DNA of 17,337 bases. Origin: Flammeovirgaceae bacterium UBA5867 (lineage in GTDB: Bacteria > Bacteroidota > Bacteroidia > Cytophagales > Cyclobacteriaceae). The stretch covers positions 46,301-63,637 of the forward strand of contig DJFR01000164.1 in assembly GCA_002432545.1 (NCBI GenBank), in the 5' to 3' direction. The translations under genes were made by a program, and so were the position numbers. Below are positions 1 to 6,986 of this stretch, one piece after another (position 1 is the stretch's first letter; every line of letters starts with the position of its first letter). The notes under the pieces are model-generated. The model saw only the letters and a program-made list of their open reading frames with translations. It did no database searches and had not been told where the DNA came from.

Positions 1-25
1 AAGACAGGAAACAGCGTTGTGTGAA

Positions 26-56
26 TGCGACAATCTCTGGGGGGATTGCGACAATC
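26..56. repeat. 10-bp direct repeat with 21-bp period
   Basis: TGCGACAATC occurs at 26-35 and again, perfectly, at 47-56, so the copies start exactly 21 bp (two helical turns) apart. Paired direct repeats on one helix face are the usual binding architecture of LytTR-type regulators, and the window has a second repeat with the same period before its LytTR gene (5717-5747), though the core sequence differs. The second copy also sits in a small hairpin-capable stretch (GATTG/CAATC, 44-56). The site lies downstream of the DUF4932 gene and could belong to a promoter of a gene left of the window. Function is inference. Confidence 0.4.
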
Positions 57-74
57 GCTTATGCATACATCTGA

Positions 75-1163
75 CTATTGATTTTTGCACCACTCGAGTA
101 TAGCCGGGTACAAATCGGTTACGCGTTTAGATGCACCGGGTGCCTGATAGAGTTCCATCAGCTTTGCATTGAACGCCTTATATTGACAGAAGCCTCGCAG
201 GTTTACCATTTGCTTTTCAACCCGTTCATTAATGATCCTGAAATCCTCGGCAGGGTAGGTGTCCATTGCATATAACGTAAATACAGACCAGGTCATGTAT
301 TCATTAAAAACGGAAAGCGCATCTTCGTAATGATCGGCATCTTTACCAGCTGTCCATTTCGCGCGGTCGTTGAAGATGGAATAGATTGCAGCGGTATACT
401 GATCGCTTACCGGGTTTACATAGTTGTGATCGATCTCTGTAAAGACTACACGCGTCATAAAACCTTCGGTGACATTCACGCTATATTTCTGATGCGTGAT
501 TGGTCCACAAATAAACATAACCGTTTGTCTGAAGTTGTTCCCTTCGAAACGGTTTGTTGAATGACTGCCGTATACCAGAGGCGAAAATGTAATTCGATAG
601 TTATCATACCGCAGGGGAAATTTGTTTTCAAGCCACTGCCATTGTTTATCGATCGTCAGTTGTTTTTTCATCAGGCTCCGCAGACTTTCATAATACGACT
701 GATTTTCCTGAAAGAACGTACGGAATGAAGTCTTGATCGCGAACTGTTGCAGTTCCGGTATATAACGTTCGATGGAGTTCTGTGCCCAGCTTAGCTGATC
801 GTACGTTTTATCTTTTACAATGTTATCAGCTCCGTCAAAATAGAAACCGCAGGCGTCCATTTTAAGGTAGGGGTACCGTTGTGGAAGCTCCTGGTTGATC
901 CATCGGACAATCTTCTCGTCTTTGAATTTTGAGAAGTGACTCAGTACTTTTTGATAATAGGTCGTAGTATGATCTACAAGGTTAGAGTCGGCAAGTCCTA
1001 CAGGCGTGATTGCCATTACGATATGAACAAGCTCCTGTACCTCCGGAATCTCCAGCGACCATTTACCTTTATTGGCTACTATATACTGGTCAGAAAAGTG
1101 CTGTGCCCGACAAGTAATACTCGCCAGGCACAGCATCATGAACACTATTATAGACCGGAGCAA
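75..1163 (-). CDS. Secreted DUF4932-like protein, possible degenerate zinc peptidase
   Basis: A 362-residue protein resembling the Bacteroidota DUF4932 family, whose function is not established. Residues 1-20 look like a Sec signal peptide (cleavage near CRA|QHF), so it probably acts in the periplasm or outside the cell. Residues 240-252 read VFTEIDHNYVNPV, which looks like a gluzincin helix (HExxH) whose first His is replaced by Thr (T242, E243, H246). E288 in FNEYMTW could be the usual downstream third ligand. The start is TTG at 1161-1163, 8 nt after the permease stop codon. The in-frame ATGs at 1137-1139 and 1134-1136 would leave only an 11-12 residue signal segment, so TTG is preferred. 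The tight spacing suggests co-transcription with the permease upstream. The family call is from memory of sequence character; the protease reading is inference. Confidence 0.72.
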   Translation of the reverse strand: MLRSIIVFMMLCLASITCRAQHFSDQYIVANKGKWSLEIPEVQELVHIVMAITPVGLADSNLVDHTTTYYQKVLSHFSKFKDEKIVRWINQELPQRYPYLKMDACGFYFDGADNIVKDKTYDQLSWAQNSIERYIPELQQFAIKTSFRTFFQENQSYYESLRSLMKKQLTIDKQWQWLENKFPLRYDNYRITFSPLVYGSHSTNRFEGNNFRQTVMFICGPITHQKYSVNVTEGFMTRVVFTEIDHNYVNPVSDQYTAAIYSIFNDRAKWTAGKDADHYEDALSVFNEYMTWSVFTLYAMDTYPAEDFRIINERVEKQMVNLRGFCQYKAFNAKLMELYQAPGASKRVTDLYPAILEWCKNQ

Positions 1164-1171
1164 AGTATATA

Positions 1172-3538
1172 CTATTCGTTACGGAGTGATTGAGCCGGAT
1201 TTCTGCGGCCGGCCCGTATAGCCTGTGTGCTTACAATGAGTAATGCGAGGAACAATGCTATGGCTCCGGCAGCAAACAAGATCCACAACGGCACCTCTAT
1301 ACGATAGGTATATTGCTCCAGAAATTTATTCATCATCCACCACGCAATGGGTGCTGCAATGGTGAACGCTATGATAACGAGTCTTGAAAAATCTTTCGAG
1401 ATCAGGAATACAATACCGCTTAGTGTAGCGCCCAGTACTTTCCGGATGCCGATCTCTTTGGTGCGTTGCTCGGCTGTAAAGGCTGCGAGCCCGAACAAAC
1501 CGAGTCCTGTTATAAATATAGCGAGGAAGGCAAATATATTCGAGAGATCACCGATCAGGTTTATCTGCGTGAATTTTTTATTGAACTCTACATTTGCAAA
1601 AGCATAATCAAACGGATACGCAGGATTATACTTGGTAATAATCTTCTCAACGTCTTTAAGCGATTCGGCTGTCGTTTTATTTTCAGGCAAACGCATGGTA
1701 ATGAAATTCGCGAAGCCTGTGTTCAACACGGTAAAAGATGGTTTTACTTCCTGGAAGAGATTGCCCATCAATACATTTTCAGTTATACCAATTACGTTAA
1801 ACTTATTTCCCCAGATCTCGAGTTGTGTACCGATAGGATCTTTCAATCCCATTACATCCACTGCGGCTTGATTTATAATAACAGCAGATGTATCGCTTTT
1901 ATACTCTACAGCAAAATCACGACCCTCCAGCATTCTGGTTCCCATCGTTTTGTTATAGTCATAGTCTACACGCAACGTGGTAAACAATACTTTTAAGTCA
2001 GCAGGTTTGCCCGGCCACGCTACAAAGTTGTTAGAGAATATTGATGTGATCGGACTTTGTGATTTAGTAACGGATGTTGCTATATTGTTATTGAGGATTT
2101 CGTTTTTCAATACTTCGTAATTCTTCTCCAGATCAGCCGTGTGATCGATCATCAGAAGATTTTTCTGTTCATAACCCAACGTGCGATCTTTCACGTGGCT
2201 AACCTGTTTGTGTATAATAAAGGTTGCTGAGATCAGTACGATCGAAAAACCAAACTGCAGCGTAACCAAAAGTTTACGTGGTGTTACTCCTGTTCTGCCC
2301 ACCGAAATTTTTCCCTTCAGCACAGCTGCCGGTTGAAATGATGACAGGTAGAACGCTGGGTAACTTCCCGAGAGTAAACCTGTAAAGAGGATCAATGAGA
2401 CAGAGAGTATCCAGAACAGGGGAGAGGTGAAATCAAGACTGAGCTTCTTCTCCACAAGCATATTGTAAAACGGTAATGCTACTTCCACCATAACAATAGC
2501 AAACAGCAGGGCTATTGTTGAGAGCAGTATAGATTCGCCTAAGAACTGTGCTACAATTTCATTTCTGCGCGAGCCCACACTCTTGCGTATACCCACTTCG
2601 CGTGCTCTGCGTTCAGAACGCGCGGTAGAAAGATTCATGAAGTTTATACACGCGATGATCATGATAAACGCAGCGATCGCGGTGAAGCCCATAACGTAAT
2701 CAATCAATCCTCCTTCTTCAACACCATTCTTGAAACTGCTGTAAAGTCTCCAGCGACTCATCGGGTATAAAAATACTTCGCGCTTCATTTCGTCCTCACC
2801 ATTCTTGGTAAGTAAATCGCGAATGCTGTTATCAACTTGTGTAGCAGGTGTGCCCGCTTGCAACTCTACAAACGTCTGGAAAGAATATTCACCCCAGGTA
2901 CTTTCAGTTTCTTTTATCCAGCCGGCAAACTTCTTATAGTATTCCCACGGCAGCAGACAGTCAATTTCGAAACTTGAATTGCGCGGTATATCTTTTAATA
3001 TACCGGTAACTTTTAATTCTCCGAAGTCATCTACCGTAACAACCTGGTTGATGGGATCCTGTTCGCCAAACAATGCTTTGGCTGTTGACTCTGTTAACAC
3101 GATAGAGGTAGGATCATCGAGTACACTGGCGGCATTGCCTTTAAGCAATTCAAATTGAAACATTTCAAGAAATGCAGGGCCAACGTAGTGTCCTTGTTTT
3201 GTGATACGATTTTCGCCTACGCGTAACAAGTGTTCACCACCCCAATCACAAAGCACTGTATTCTTTACATGTGTATCGGCATTCTTGATACCTTCTGCCA
3301 AAGGCTGAGGACCGGATGTCCATGAGTTGATCGTTCCATCGAAGTGTGAACTGATCCATGCCTGGTATAAATTATCGTACTTCGGTTGAAAGCGATCATA
3401 GGTAACTTCATCGTGTACCCAAAGCAAAATGAGAATAGTACAGGTGATACCGATGGCAAGTCCCGATATATTAATGATCGAGTAGACCGAATTGCGCAGT
3501 AAATTTCGCAGCGCGATTTTAAGATAATTCTTGAGCAT
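1172..3538 (-). CDS. ABC transporter permease, MacB/FtsX type
   Basis: 788 residues, the usual length for the duplicated Bacteroidota FtsX-type permeases. In order: a conserved N-terminus (MLKNYLKIALRNLLRN) with a first membrane helix at about 21-41; a MacB-like periplasmic core at about 50-270; an FtsX domain with helices near 285-303, 335-357 and 375-395; another helix near 427-443; a second periplasmic core; and a C-terminal FtsX domain with three helices. The FtsX signature appears twice: RAREVGIRKSVGS after the first-domain helix and RTKEIGIRKVLGA in the second. Such proteins use ATP hydrolysed by a partner MacB-like ATPase in mechanotransmission or efflux at the cell envelope. No ATPase gene is present here, as is common in this phylum. 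The start is ATG at 3538, after a 220-nt gap from the glycosylase stop. The DUF4932 gene follows by 8 nt. Confidence 0.93.
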   Translation of the reverse strand: MLKNYLKIALRNLLRNSVYSIINISGLAIGITCTILILLWVHDEVTYDRFQPKYDNLYQAWISSHFDGTINSWTSGPQPLAEGIKNADTHVKNTVLCDWGGEHLLRVGENRITKQGHYVGPAFLEMFQFELLKGNAASVLDDPTSIVLTESTAKALFGEQDPINQVVTVDDFGELKVTGILKDIPRNSSFEIDCLLPWEYYKKFAGWIKETESTWGEYSFQTFVELQAGTPATQVDNSIRDLLTKNGEDEMKREVFLYPMSRWRLYSSFKNGVEEGGLIDYVMGFTAIAAFIMIIACINFMNLSTARSERRAREVGIRKSVGSRRNEIVAQFLGESILLSTIALLFAIVMVEVALPFYNMLVEKKLSLDFTSPLFWILSVSLILFTGLLSGSYPAFYLSSFQPAAVLKGKISVGRTGVTPRKLLVTLQFGFSIVLISATFIIHKQVSHVKDRTLGYEQKNLLMIDHTADLEKNYEVLKNEILNNNIATSVTKSQSPITSIFSNNFVAWPGKPADLKVLFTTLRVDYDYNKTMGTRMLEGRDFAVEYKSDTSAVIINQAAVDVMGLKDPIGTQLEIWGNKFNVIGITENVLMGNLFQEVKPSFTVLNTGFANFITMRLPENKTTAESLKDVEKIITKYNPAYPFDYAFANVEFNKKFTQINLIGDLSNIFAFLAIFITGLGLFGLAAFTAEQRTKEIGIRKVLGATLSGIVFLISKDFSRLVIIAFTIAAPIAWWMMNKFLEQYTYRIEVPLWILFAAGAIALFLALLIVSTQAIRAGRRNPAQSLRNE

Positions 3539-3722
3539 GTTCAGAGCATTACGTTCGTTGAATGAAGAACTTTGTTACAACTGTCCGGCAAGTTCCCAAT
3601 ATCGGTGCCATACGGAAAACATGCTTCCTGAGAGTGTTTCAGACGTTTTACCAAGGCGTCCAACGCTCATATATGAACGAATCTGTCCGCTTGCGGGCAA
3701 TATAGTTTGTAACGTGTTGCTG

Positions 3723-4502
3723 TTATTCAAACATTTCCTGCTCTTCGGTATAGTATGTAACACGCGAGTTCACCGTTGTGGAAATGATCTCTCCACCGGT
3801 AGGGCTATGCGTTTTCTTTGAATTATGGATCGACAGAAAATCACGTACTTCACCACTGATAATGTCGGGATCTTTTTTCAGAATTTGTTTCTCGGCATCT
3901 TTTAAAACTGACTTGATTGCTTTCGCGAGTCGCTTGATAGCAGCATCCGGAATTTTATTACTTACTGCCAGGGGAGAGATCTTCGCTTCCCAAAGTATTT
4001 CATCTGCATACGCATTTCCAATACCACGGATGTTGTGTTGATCGAGCAGAACATTTTTAATGATAGCTTTCTTTTTCTTCAGCATGTCTTTCAGAAAGTC
4101 AGCGTCCATATCTTCACCCATCGCATCGGGTACATCGCTTGGCTCCGGGTTCAACGTGATGGTTGCTGCTTTTTGAAAATCGGTCAGCACCAGTTTATGA
4201 TCATCGTTGAAGACAACTTCAAGTATAGTATATTTTGGTTTTTCATCTTCCGGCACCAGGTATAGTTTGCCGCGCAGCATCAGGTGAAGTCGCAATACAT
4301 CATCTTTCTTAAATTTGAAATATAGCTCTTTACCTTCACGGTATACTTCCGTGAGCGATTGCTTTAACAATGCCTTTCGAAGTTCCGCTTCTGATGCGTT
4401 TGATTTTTTCGACAGCACCAGGTTAACATCCTTTACGGTTTTGTTGTGTAACTTCTTTTGAAGATTGATACTGAACGCTTGAAGGTCTGGTAATTCTGGC
4501 AT
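3723..4502 (-). CDS. Fpg/Nei-family DNA glycosylase with a cysteine-free (zincless) finger
   Basis: Base-excision repair glycosylase/AP lyase. The reading frame stays open 29 codons upstream, but the start must be the ATG at 4500-4502: this gives MPELPD, and the family needs the N-terminal Pro2 as nucleophile and Glu3 as catalytic acid. Lys58 in REGKELYF equals the beta-hairpin Lys57 of Fpg. The helix-two-turn-helix lies at about 148-176 with the DNA-contacting GIGNAYADE (N163). The C-terminus aligns with the finger loop (HNSKKTHSPTGGE, then SRVTYYTEEQ) and keeps the expected Arg (R247), yet all four zinc cysteines are replaced; the 259-residue protein has no cysteine at all. Zincless fingers are known in NEIL1-type enzymes, so it is probably active. 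Its lesion range (8-oxoG or oxidised pyrimidines) cannot be read from the sequence. It starts 73 nt after the oxidoreductase stop and may share its transcript. Confidence 0.92.
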   Translation of the reverse strand: MPELPDLQAFSINLQKKLHNKTVKDVNLVLSKKSNASEAELRKALLKQSLTEVYREGKELYFKFKKDDVLRLHLMLRGKLYLVPEDEKPKYTILEVVFNDDHKLVLTDFQKAATITLNPEPSDVPDAMGEDMDADFLKDMLKKKKAIIKNVLLDQHNIRGIGNAYADEILWEAKISPLAVSNKIPDAAIKRLAKAIKSVLKDAEKQILKKDPDIISGEVRDFLSIHNSKKTHSPTGGEIISTTVNSRVTYYTEEQEMFE

Positions 4503-4575
4503 ATAGAAATTGTTTTGGATGCTTGGGATTTGAAACGGACGAATGTACCAGACTGTTGTAACAGTTGCAACTATC

Positions 4576-5472
4576 TCAAAAGTCTTCATCGATCAATTCC
4601 TTGTTCACCATGGCACCGGCTTTGTTTCCCGCAGCAACGGCTCCTGCTACCGAGCGGAACATCGTTGTGTTGTCGCCAGCGGCATATATACCGGGTACCG
4701 TTGTGCGTTGGAAGTCATCTACCTGTATAAAGCCCTGCTCGTTAAGCGCGCATCCCAACGTGATCGGTATAGTAGTATGTTGATGGAATGCTACACGTGC
4801 AAATAACGCAGTGACAGCGTGTGTACTGCCATCCGAGAAAAGTATAGCCGATATATAGCCTTTGTCATGTACGATGCCGGTAATTTCTTTTTCTACTACA
4901 GCGATGTTGCGTTCGGCAAGGTTCTTTGTCTGGTCTGGTGTAAGTGCAGATTTACCATGGGTGAACAACACCAGGTTGCTACTCCAGTGGTGGATCAGTT
5001 TTGTGAATTCAAAAGCGATGTCGCCATTAGCCAGGATGCCGAGCGGTTGCTGTCGTACTTCGTAACCGTGGCAGTAAGGGCAATGCAGCATAGATATACC
5101 CCAGCACGCTGCGAATCCATCAATAGCCGGCATCACATCGGTTATTCCCGTAGCAAATATCAGTTTTCGGGTATTGAATGAATCACCAGTCTCTGTCTCA
5201 ACAACAAAACCTGTATTTGTTCGTGTTGCACGTGTGGCCAGTCCGTTGTGGAGGCCTACGGTTTTATACGCCAGCACTTGCTGTCGGGCAGCCTCAATGA
5301 TTTGTTTGGGAGTGTCTCCATCGTGCGTGATGAAGTTGTGCGAATGAGGCGTCTGCCGATTACACGGCATCCCGCTGTCGATGATCAGTACATTTCGAAG
5401 CGAACGTCCCAGCGCCATGGCAGCGGAGAGGCCGGCATAGCTACCGCCCACAATAATCACATCAAAGCTCAT
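4576..5472 (-). CDS. Thioredoxin-reductase-like NAD(P)/FAD-dependent oxidoreductase
   Basis: 298 residues with the class II pyridine-nucleotide disulphide oxidoreductase layout. The FAD-binding motif GGSYAGLSAA is at 9-18. The redox motif CPYCHGYE has cysteines 131 and 134 inside the NADPH domain, as in thioredoxin reductase. The second FAD motif GIYAAGD is at 261-267. The usual NADPH dinucleotide motif GxGxxA is not evident: the equivalent segment (144-153) reads LGILANGDIA. The CPYCHG(Y/W)E variant is shared with TrxR-like proteins such as the fungal dithiol oxidases of the GliT type, so thioredoxin may not be the substrate. Probably cytosolic. The start is ATG at 5470-5472. Upstream lie a TTG-N20-TATCTTCG promoter and a 16-bp inverted repeat (5515-5549), so expression is likely under operator control. 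The zincless glycosylase gene follows 73 nt downstream. Confidence 0.9.
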   Translation of the reverse strand: MSFDVIIVGGSYAGLSAAMALGRSLRNVLIIDSGMPCNRQTPHSHNFITHDGDTPKQIIEAARQQVLAYKTVGLHNGLATRATRTNTGFVVETETGDSFNTRKLIFATGITDVMPAIDGFAACWGISMLHCPYCHGYEVRQQPLGILANGDIAFEFTKLIHHWSSNLVLFTHGKSALTPDQTKNLAERNIAVVEKEITGIVHDKGYISAILFSDGSTHAVTALFARVAFHQHTTIPITLGCALNEQGFIQVDDFQRTTVPGIYAAGDNTTMFRSVAGAVAAGNKAGAMVNKELIDEDF

Positions 5473-5498
5473 AATTCATATTGAAGTTTAGATCGACA

Positions 5499-5529
5499 CG
5501 AAGATAGAATGGTAAAATCATAAATGCAA
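5499..5529 (-). promoter_or_regulatory. Candidate promoter of the TrxR-like gene
   Basis: On the minus strand, TTG (5527-5529) is followed after 20 nt by TATCTTCG (5499-5506), which matches 7 of 8 positions of the Bacteroidota -7 element TAnnTTTG. Spacing is in the normal range. Transcription would start about 20-25 nt before the ATG at 5472. The -33 element lies within the palindrome at 5515-5549. Confidence 0.5.
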
Positions 5530-5549
5530 CTTAGTTGCATTTATGATTT
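5515..5549. promoter_or_regulatory. 16-bp perfect inverted repeat, probable operator
   Basis: Arms 5515-5530 (AAATCATAAATGCAAC) and 5534-5549 (GTTGCATTTATGATTT) are perfect reverse complements around a 3-nt centre (TTA). The core is TGCAAC-N3-GTTGCA. It covers the predicted -33 element of the TrxR-like gene, the position expected for a repressor site. It is A+T-rich and too far from any upstream gene end to be a convincing terminator. The binding protein is not identified; dimeric repressors of the MarR, Fur or Rrf2 kinds are possible. Confidence 0.6.
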
Positions 5550-5716
5550 GTTGTCACAACGGTATACCTAGACGTTGATGAGCATCAGCTATGAAGTCAT
5601 GATTGACTTTTATATATAGGGAGGCATGCAGTTACTCATACCAATTGGCAGTTATCTGCCCCTGACTATACCTTTCTCCTCATTTTTCCGTTAGTGCTTT
5701 TTGAAAAGCTTGATAA

Positions 5717-5747
5717 ATTTACCCCACGAAAGCCACGATTTACCCCA
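5717..5747 (+). promoter_or_regulatory. Perfect direct repeat with 21-bp period, candidate LytTR site
   Basis: ATTTACCCCA occurs at 5717-5726 and 5738-5747, starts 21 bp apart, ending 8 nt before the ATG of the LytTR gene. LytTR domains typically bind two imperfect direct repeats of about 9 bp separated by 12-13 bp, that is 21-22 bp apart, so this geometry fits self-binding by the encoded regulator. A weak -7-like TAAATTTA (5714-5721) overlaps the first copy. Autoregulation is inference. Confidence 0.5.
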
Positions 5748-5755
5748 AACCCTGT

Positions 5756-6688
5756 ATGAAGGCATTCAGTTCACAACTCAACCCGCGATCTCCTTTCAAG
5801 ATCGGTACATACCTTGTTGAAACATTAAAGTCTCCGTTTCCCTATTACCTGAATGACGATCGCAAGAATACATTGATACCTGCGGGCATGAGTCTTTTTC
5901 TCGTGGTCTTCATGCTTGTATTCCAGCCTTACAACCCGCATAAGATATTGTTGATCGGGGTCGTTACGTTTATTGTCCTGTTTGCCAACATTGTGCTGTT
6001 GCCTAAAGTGTTTCCAGCGCTCTTCGATGTGTCCAATTGGACAGTAGGTAGATATATAGTGTTTACTATATGGCAACTTTTACTGGATGGTATCATTACG
6101 GCTATCGCCCTGGATGTATTTAATTTTCATCCGGAGGTCTCGTTCGTAGACAAGATTTTTAAAGTCTATTCCGGTGTTTTTACCAATGGCATTATCCCGA
6201 TAGCGTTGGCAACGCTTGTACTGCGTAATCAGATGCTTCAGGAAAATCTGCGCAGTGCTGTATTGGCAAATCGCGAACTGGAAAGAATCCGCTTATTAAA
6301 GGAAGATCCCGCTCATACAAAGTCCAATATTGTTACTATATATTCGGATACACGCGAAACGCTGAACCTGGCGCTGTCTGAACTTTTATACGTTGAAGCA
6401 AGTGACAATTACTCCACGGTATATTGGAAAAATGAGCAAGGCGTTGAAAAGAAAATGCTGCGGATCAACCTCAAAAACATGGAGAGTCAATTGGATAATT
6501 ACTTTGCCATTCGCTGCCATCGTTCCTTTATCGTTAACATCAATGCGATCGATCACGTTACCGGAAATGCCAATGGCTATAAATTAGGAATCAGGAATAC
6601 CAATTTTTCAGTGCCCGTATCACGCGCCAAAGGAAAAGAGGTCATTGAAAAAATAGGACAGCTTCGAAACGTATTCGAATTGAATTAA
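5756..6688 (+). CDS. Membrane-anchored LytTR-family DNA-binding regulator
   Basis: 310 residues. Four hydrophobic helices lie at about 40-57, 64-82, 98-120 and 140-157, followed by a short polar/coiled linker (about 158-190) and a C-terminal LytTR domain at about 205-303. Typical LytTR landmarks are present: LLYVEASDNYSTVYW (211-224), RCHRSFIVN (253-261) and the closing VPVSR (286-290). There is no receiver domain, so the DNA-binding domain is fixed to the inner membrane and presumably senses something there or is tuned by membrane state. This TM-LytTR architecture is common in Cytophagia and Sphingobacteriia. It starts at the ATG at 5756, 8 nt after the 21-bp-period direct repeat. The TonB-dependent receptor 298 nt downstream on the same strand is a plausible target or partner, but co-regulation is not shown. 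Confidence 0.92.
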   Translation: MKAFSSQLNPRSPFKIGTYLVETLKSPFPYYLNDDRKNTLIPAGMSLFLVVFMLVFQPYNPHKILLIGVVTFIVLFANIVLLPKVFPALFDVSNWTVGRYIVFTIWQLLLDGIITAIALDVFNFHPEVSFVDKIFKVYSGVFTNGIIPIALATLVLRNQMLQENLRSAVLANRELERIRLLKEDPAHTKSNIVTIYSDTRETLNLALSELLYVEASDNYSTVYWKNEQGVEKKMLRINLKNMESQLDNYFAIRCHRSFIVNINAIDHVTGNANGYKLGIRNTNFSVPVSRAKGKEVIEKIGQLRNVFELN

Positions 6689-6986
6689 CCGTTCGCCTCA
6701 AATCGCAGTTATTGATACCACGTACTTGTTTCTCGTAACTTAAATCATTCCACTCGCTACATTCGGGTATATCTATACCTTCATGCAGGCTTCATTCGCG
6801 TTAGAAATCAAACAAAAAATAAACGCTTATGAATGCAATGCCCAAACCTTCTATGTACTTCGGGAACTGTCCCGTATCTCATGTTATGTATATATTGTCA
6901 ACAGTAAGTTATCATGAACAACCACTGATCATGTTGCCTTCCCGCGTGTCGTTAGAAATCATAACTCAATAACCCTTACCCTTATT
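6689..6986 (+). other. Intergenic region between the LytTR and receptor genes
   Basis: No convincing gene. It holds two perfect copies of CGTTAGAAATCA (6799-6810 and 6950-6961), a small inverted repeat CGGGA-N4-TCCCG (6861-6874), and an open 47-codon frame starting at the ATG at 6829 and stopping at 6972, 14 nt before the receptor ATG. No good match to TAnnTTTG was found; the nearest is TATATTGT near 6890. The long leader suggests receptor regulation, but nothing specific can be named. Confidence 0.4.

Noticed and set aside
1466..1996. 176-codon plus-strand open frame
   Set aside because: Lies wholly antisense to the well-supported FtsX permease and shows no domain-like sequence.
3667..3676. 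TCATATATGA palindrome upstream of the permease
   Set aside because: A 10-bp A+T-rich palindrome is common by chance and has no promoter element at a fitting distance.
5515..5549. Terminator reading of the 16-bp inverted repeat
   Set aside because: It lies between divergent gene starts, is A+T-rich, and overlaps a promoter element, so an operator fits better.
6829..6972. 47-codon open frame ending 14 nt before the receptor
   Set aside because: Length is expected by chance and composition is not protein-like; kept only as a remark in the intergenic entry.
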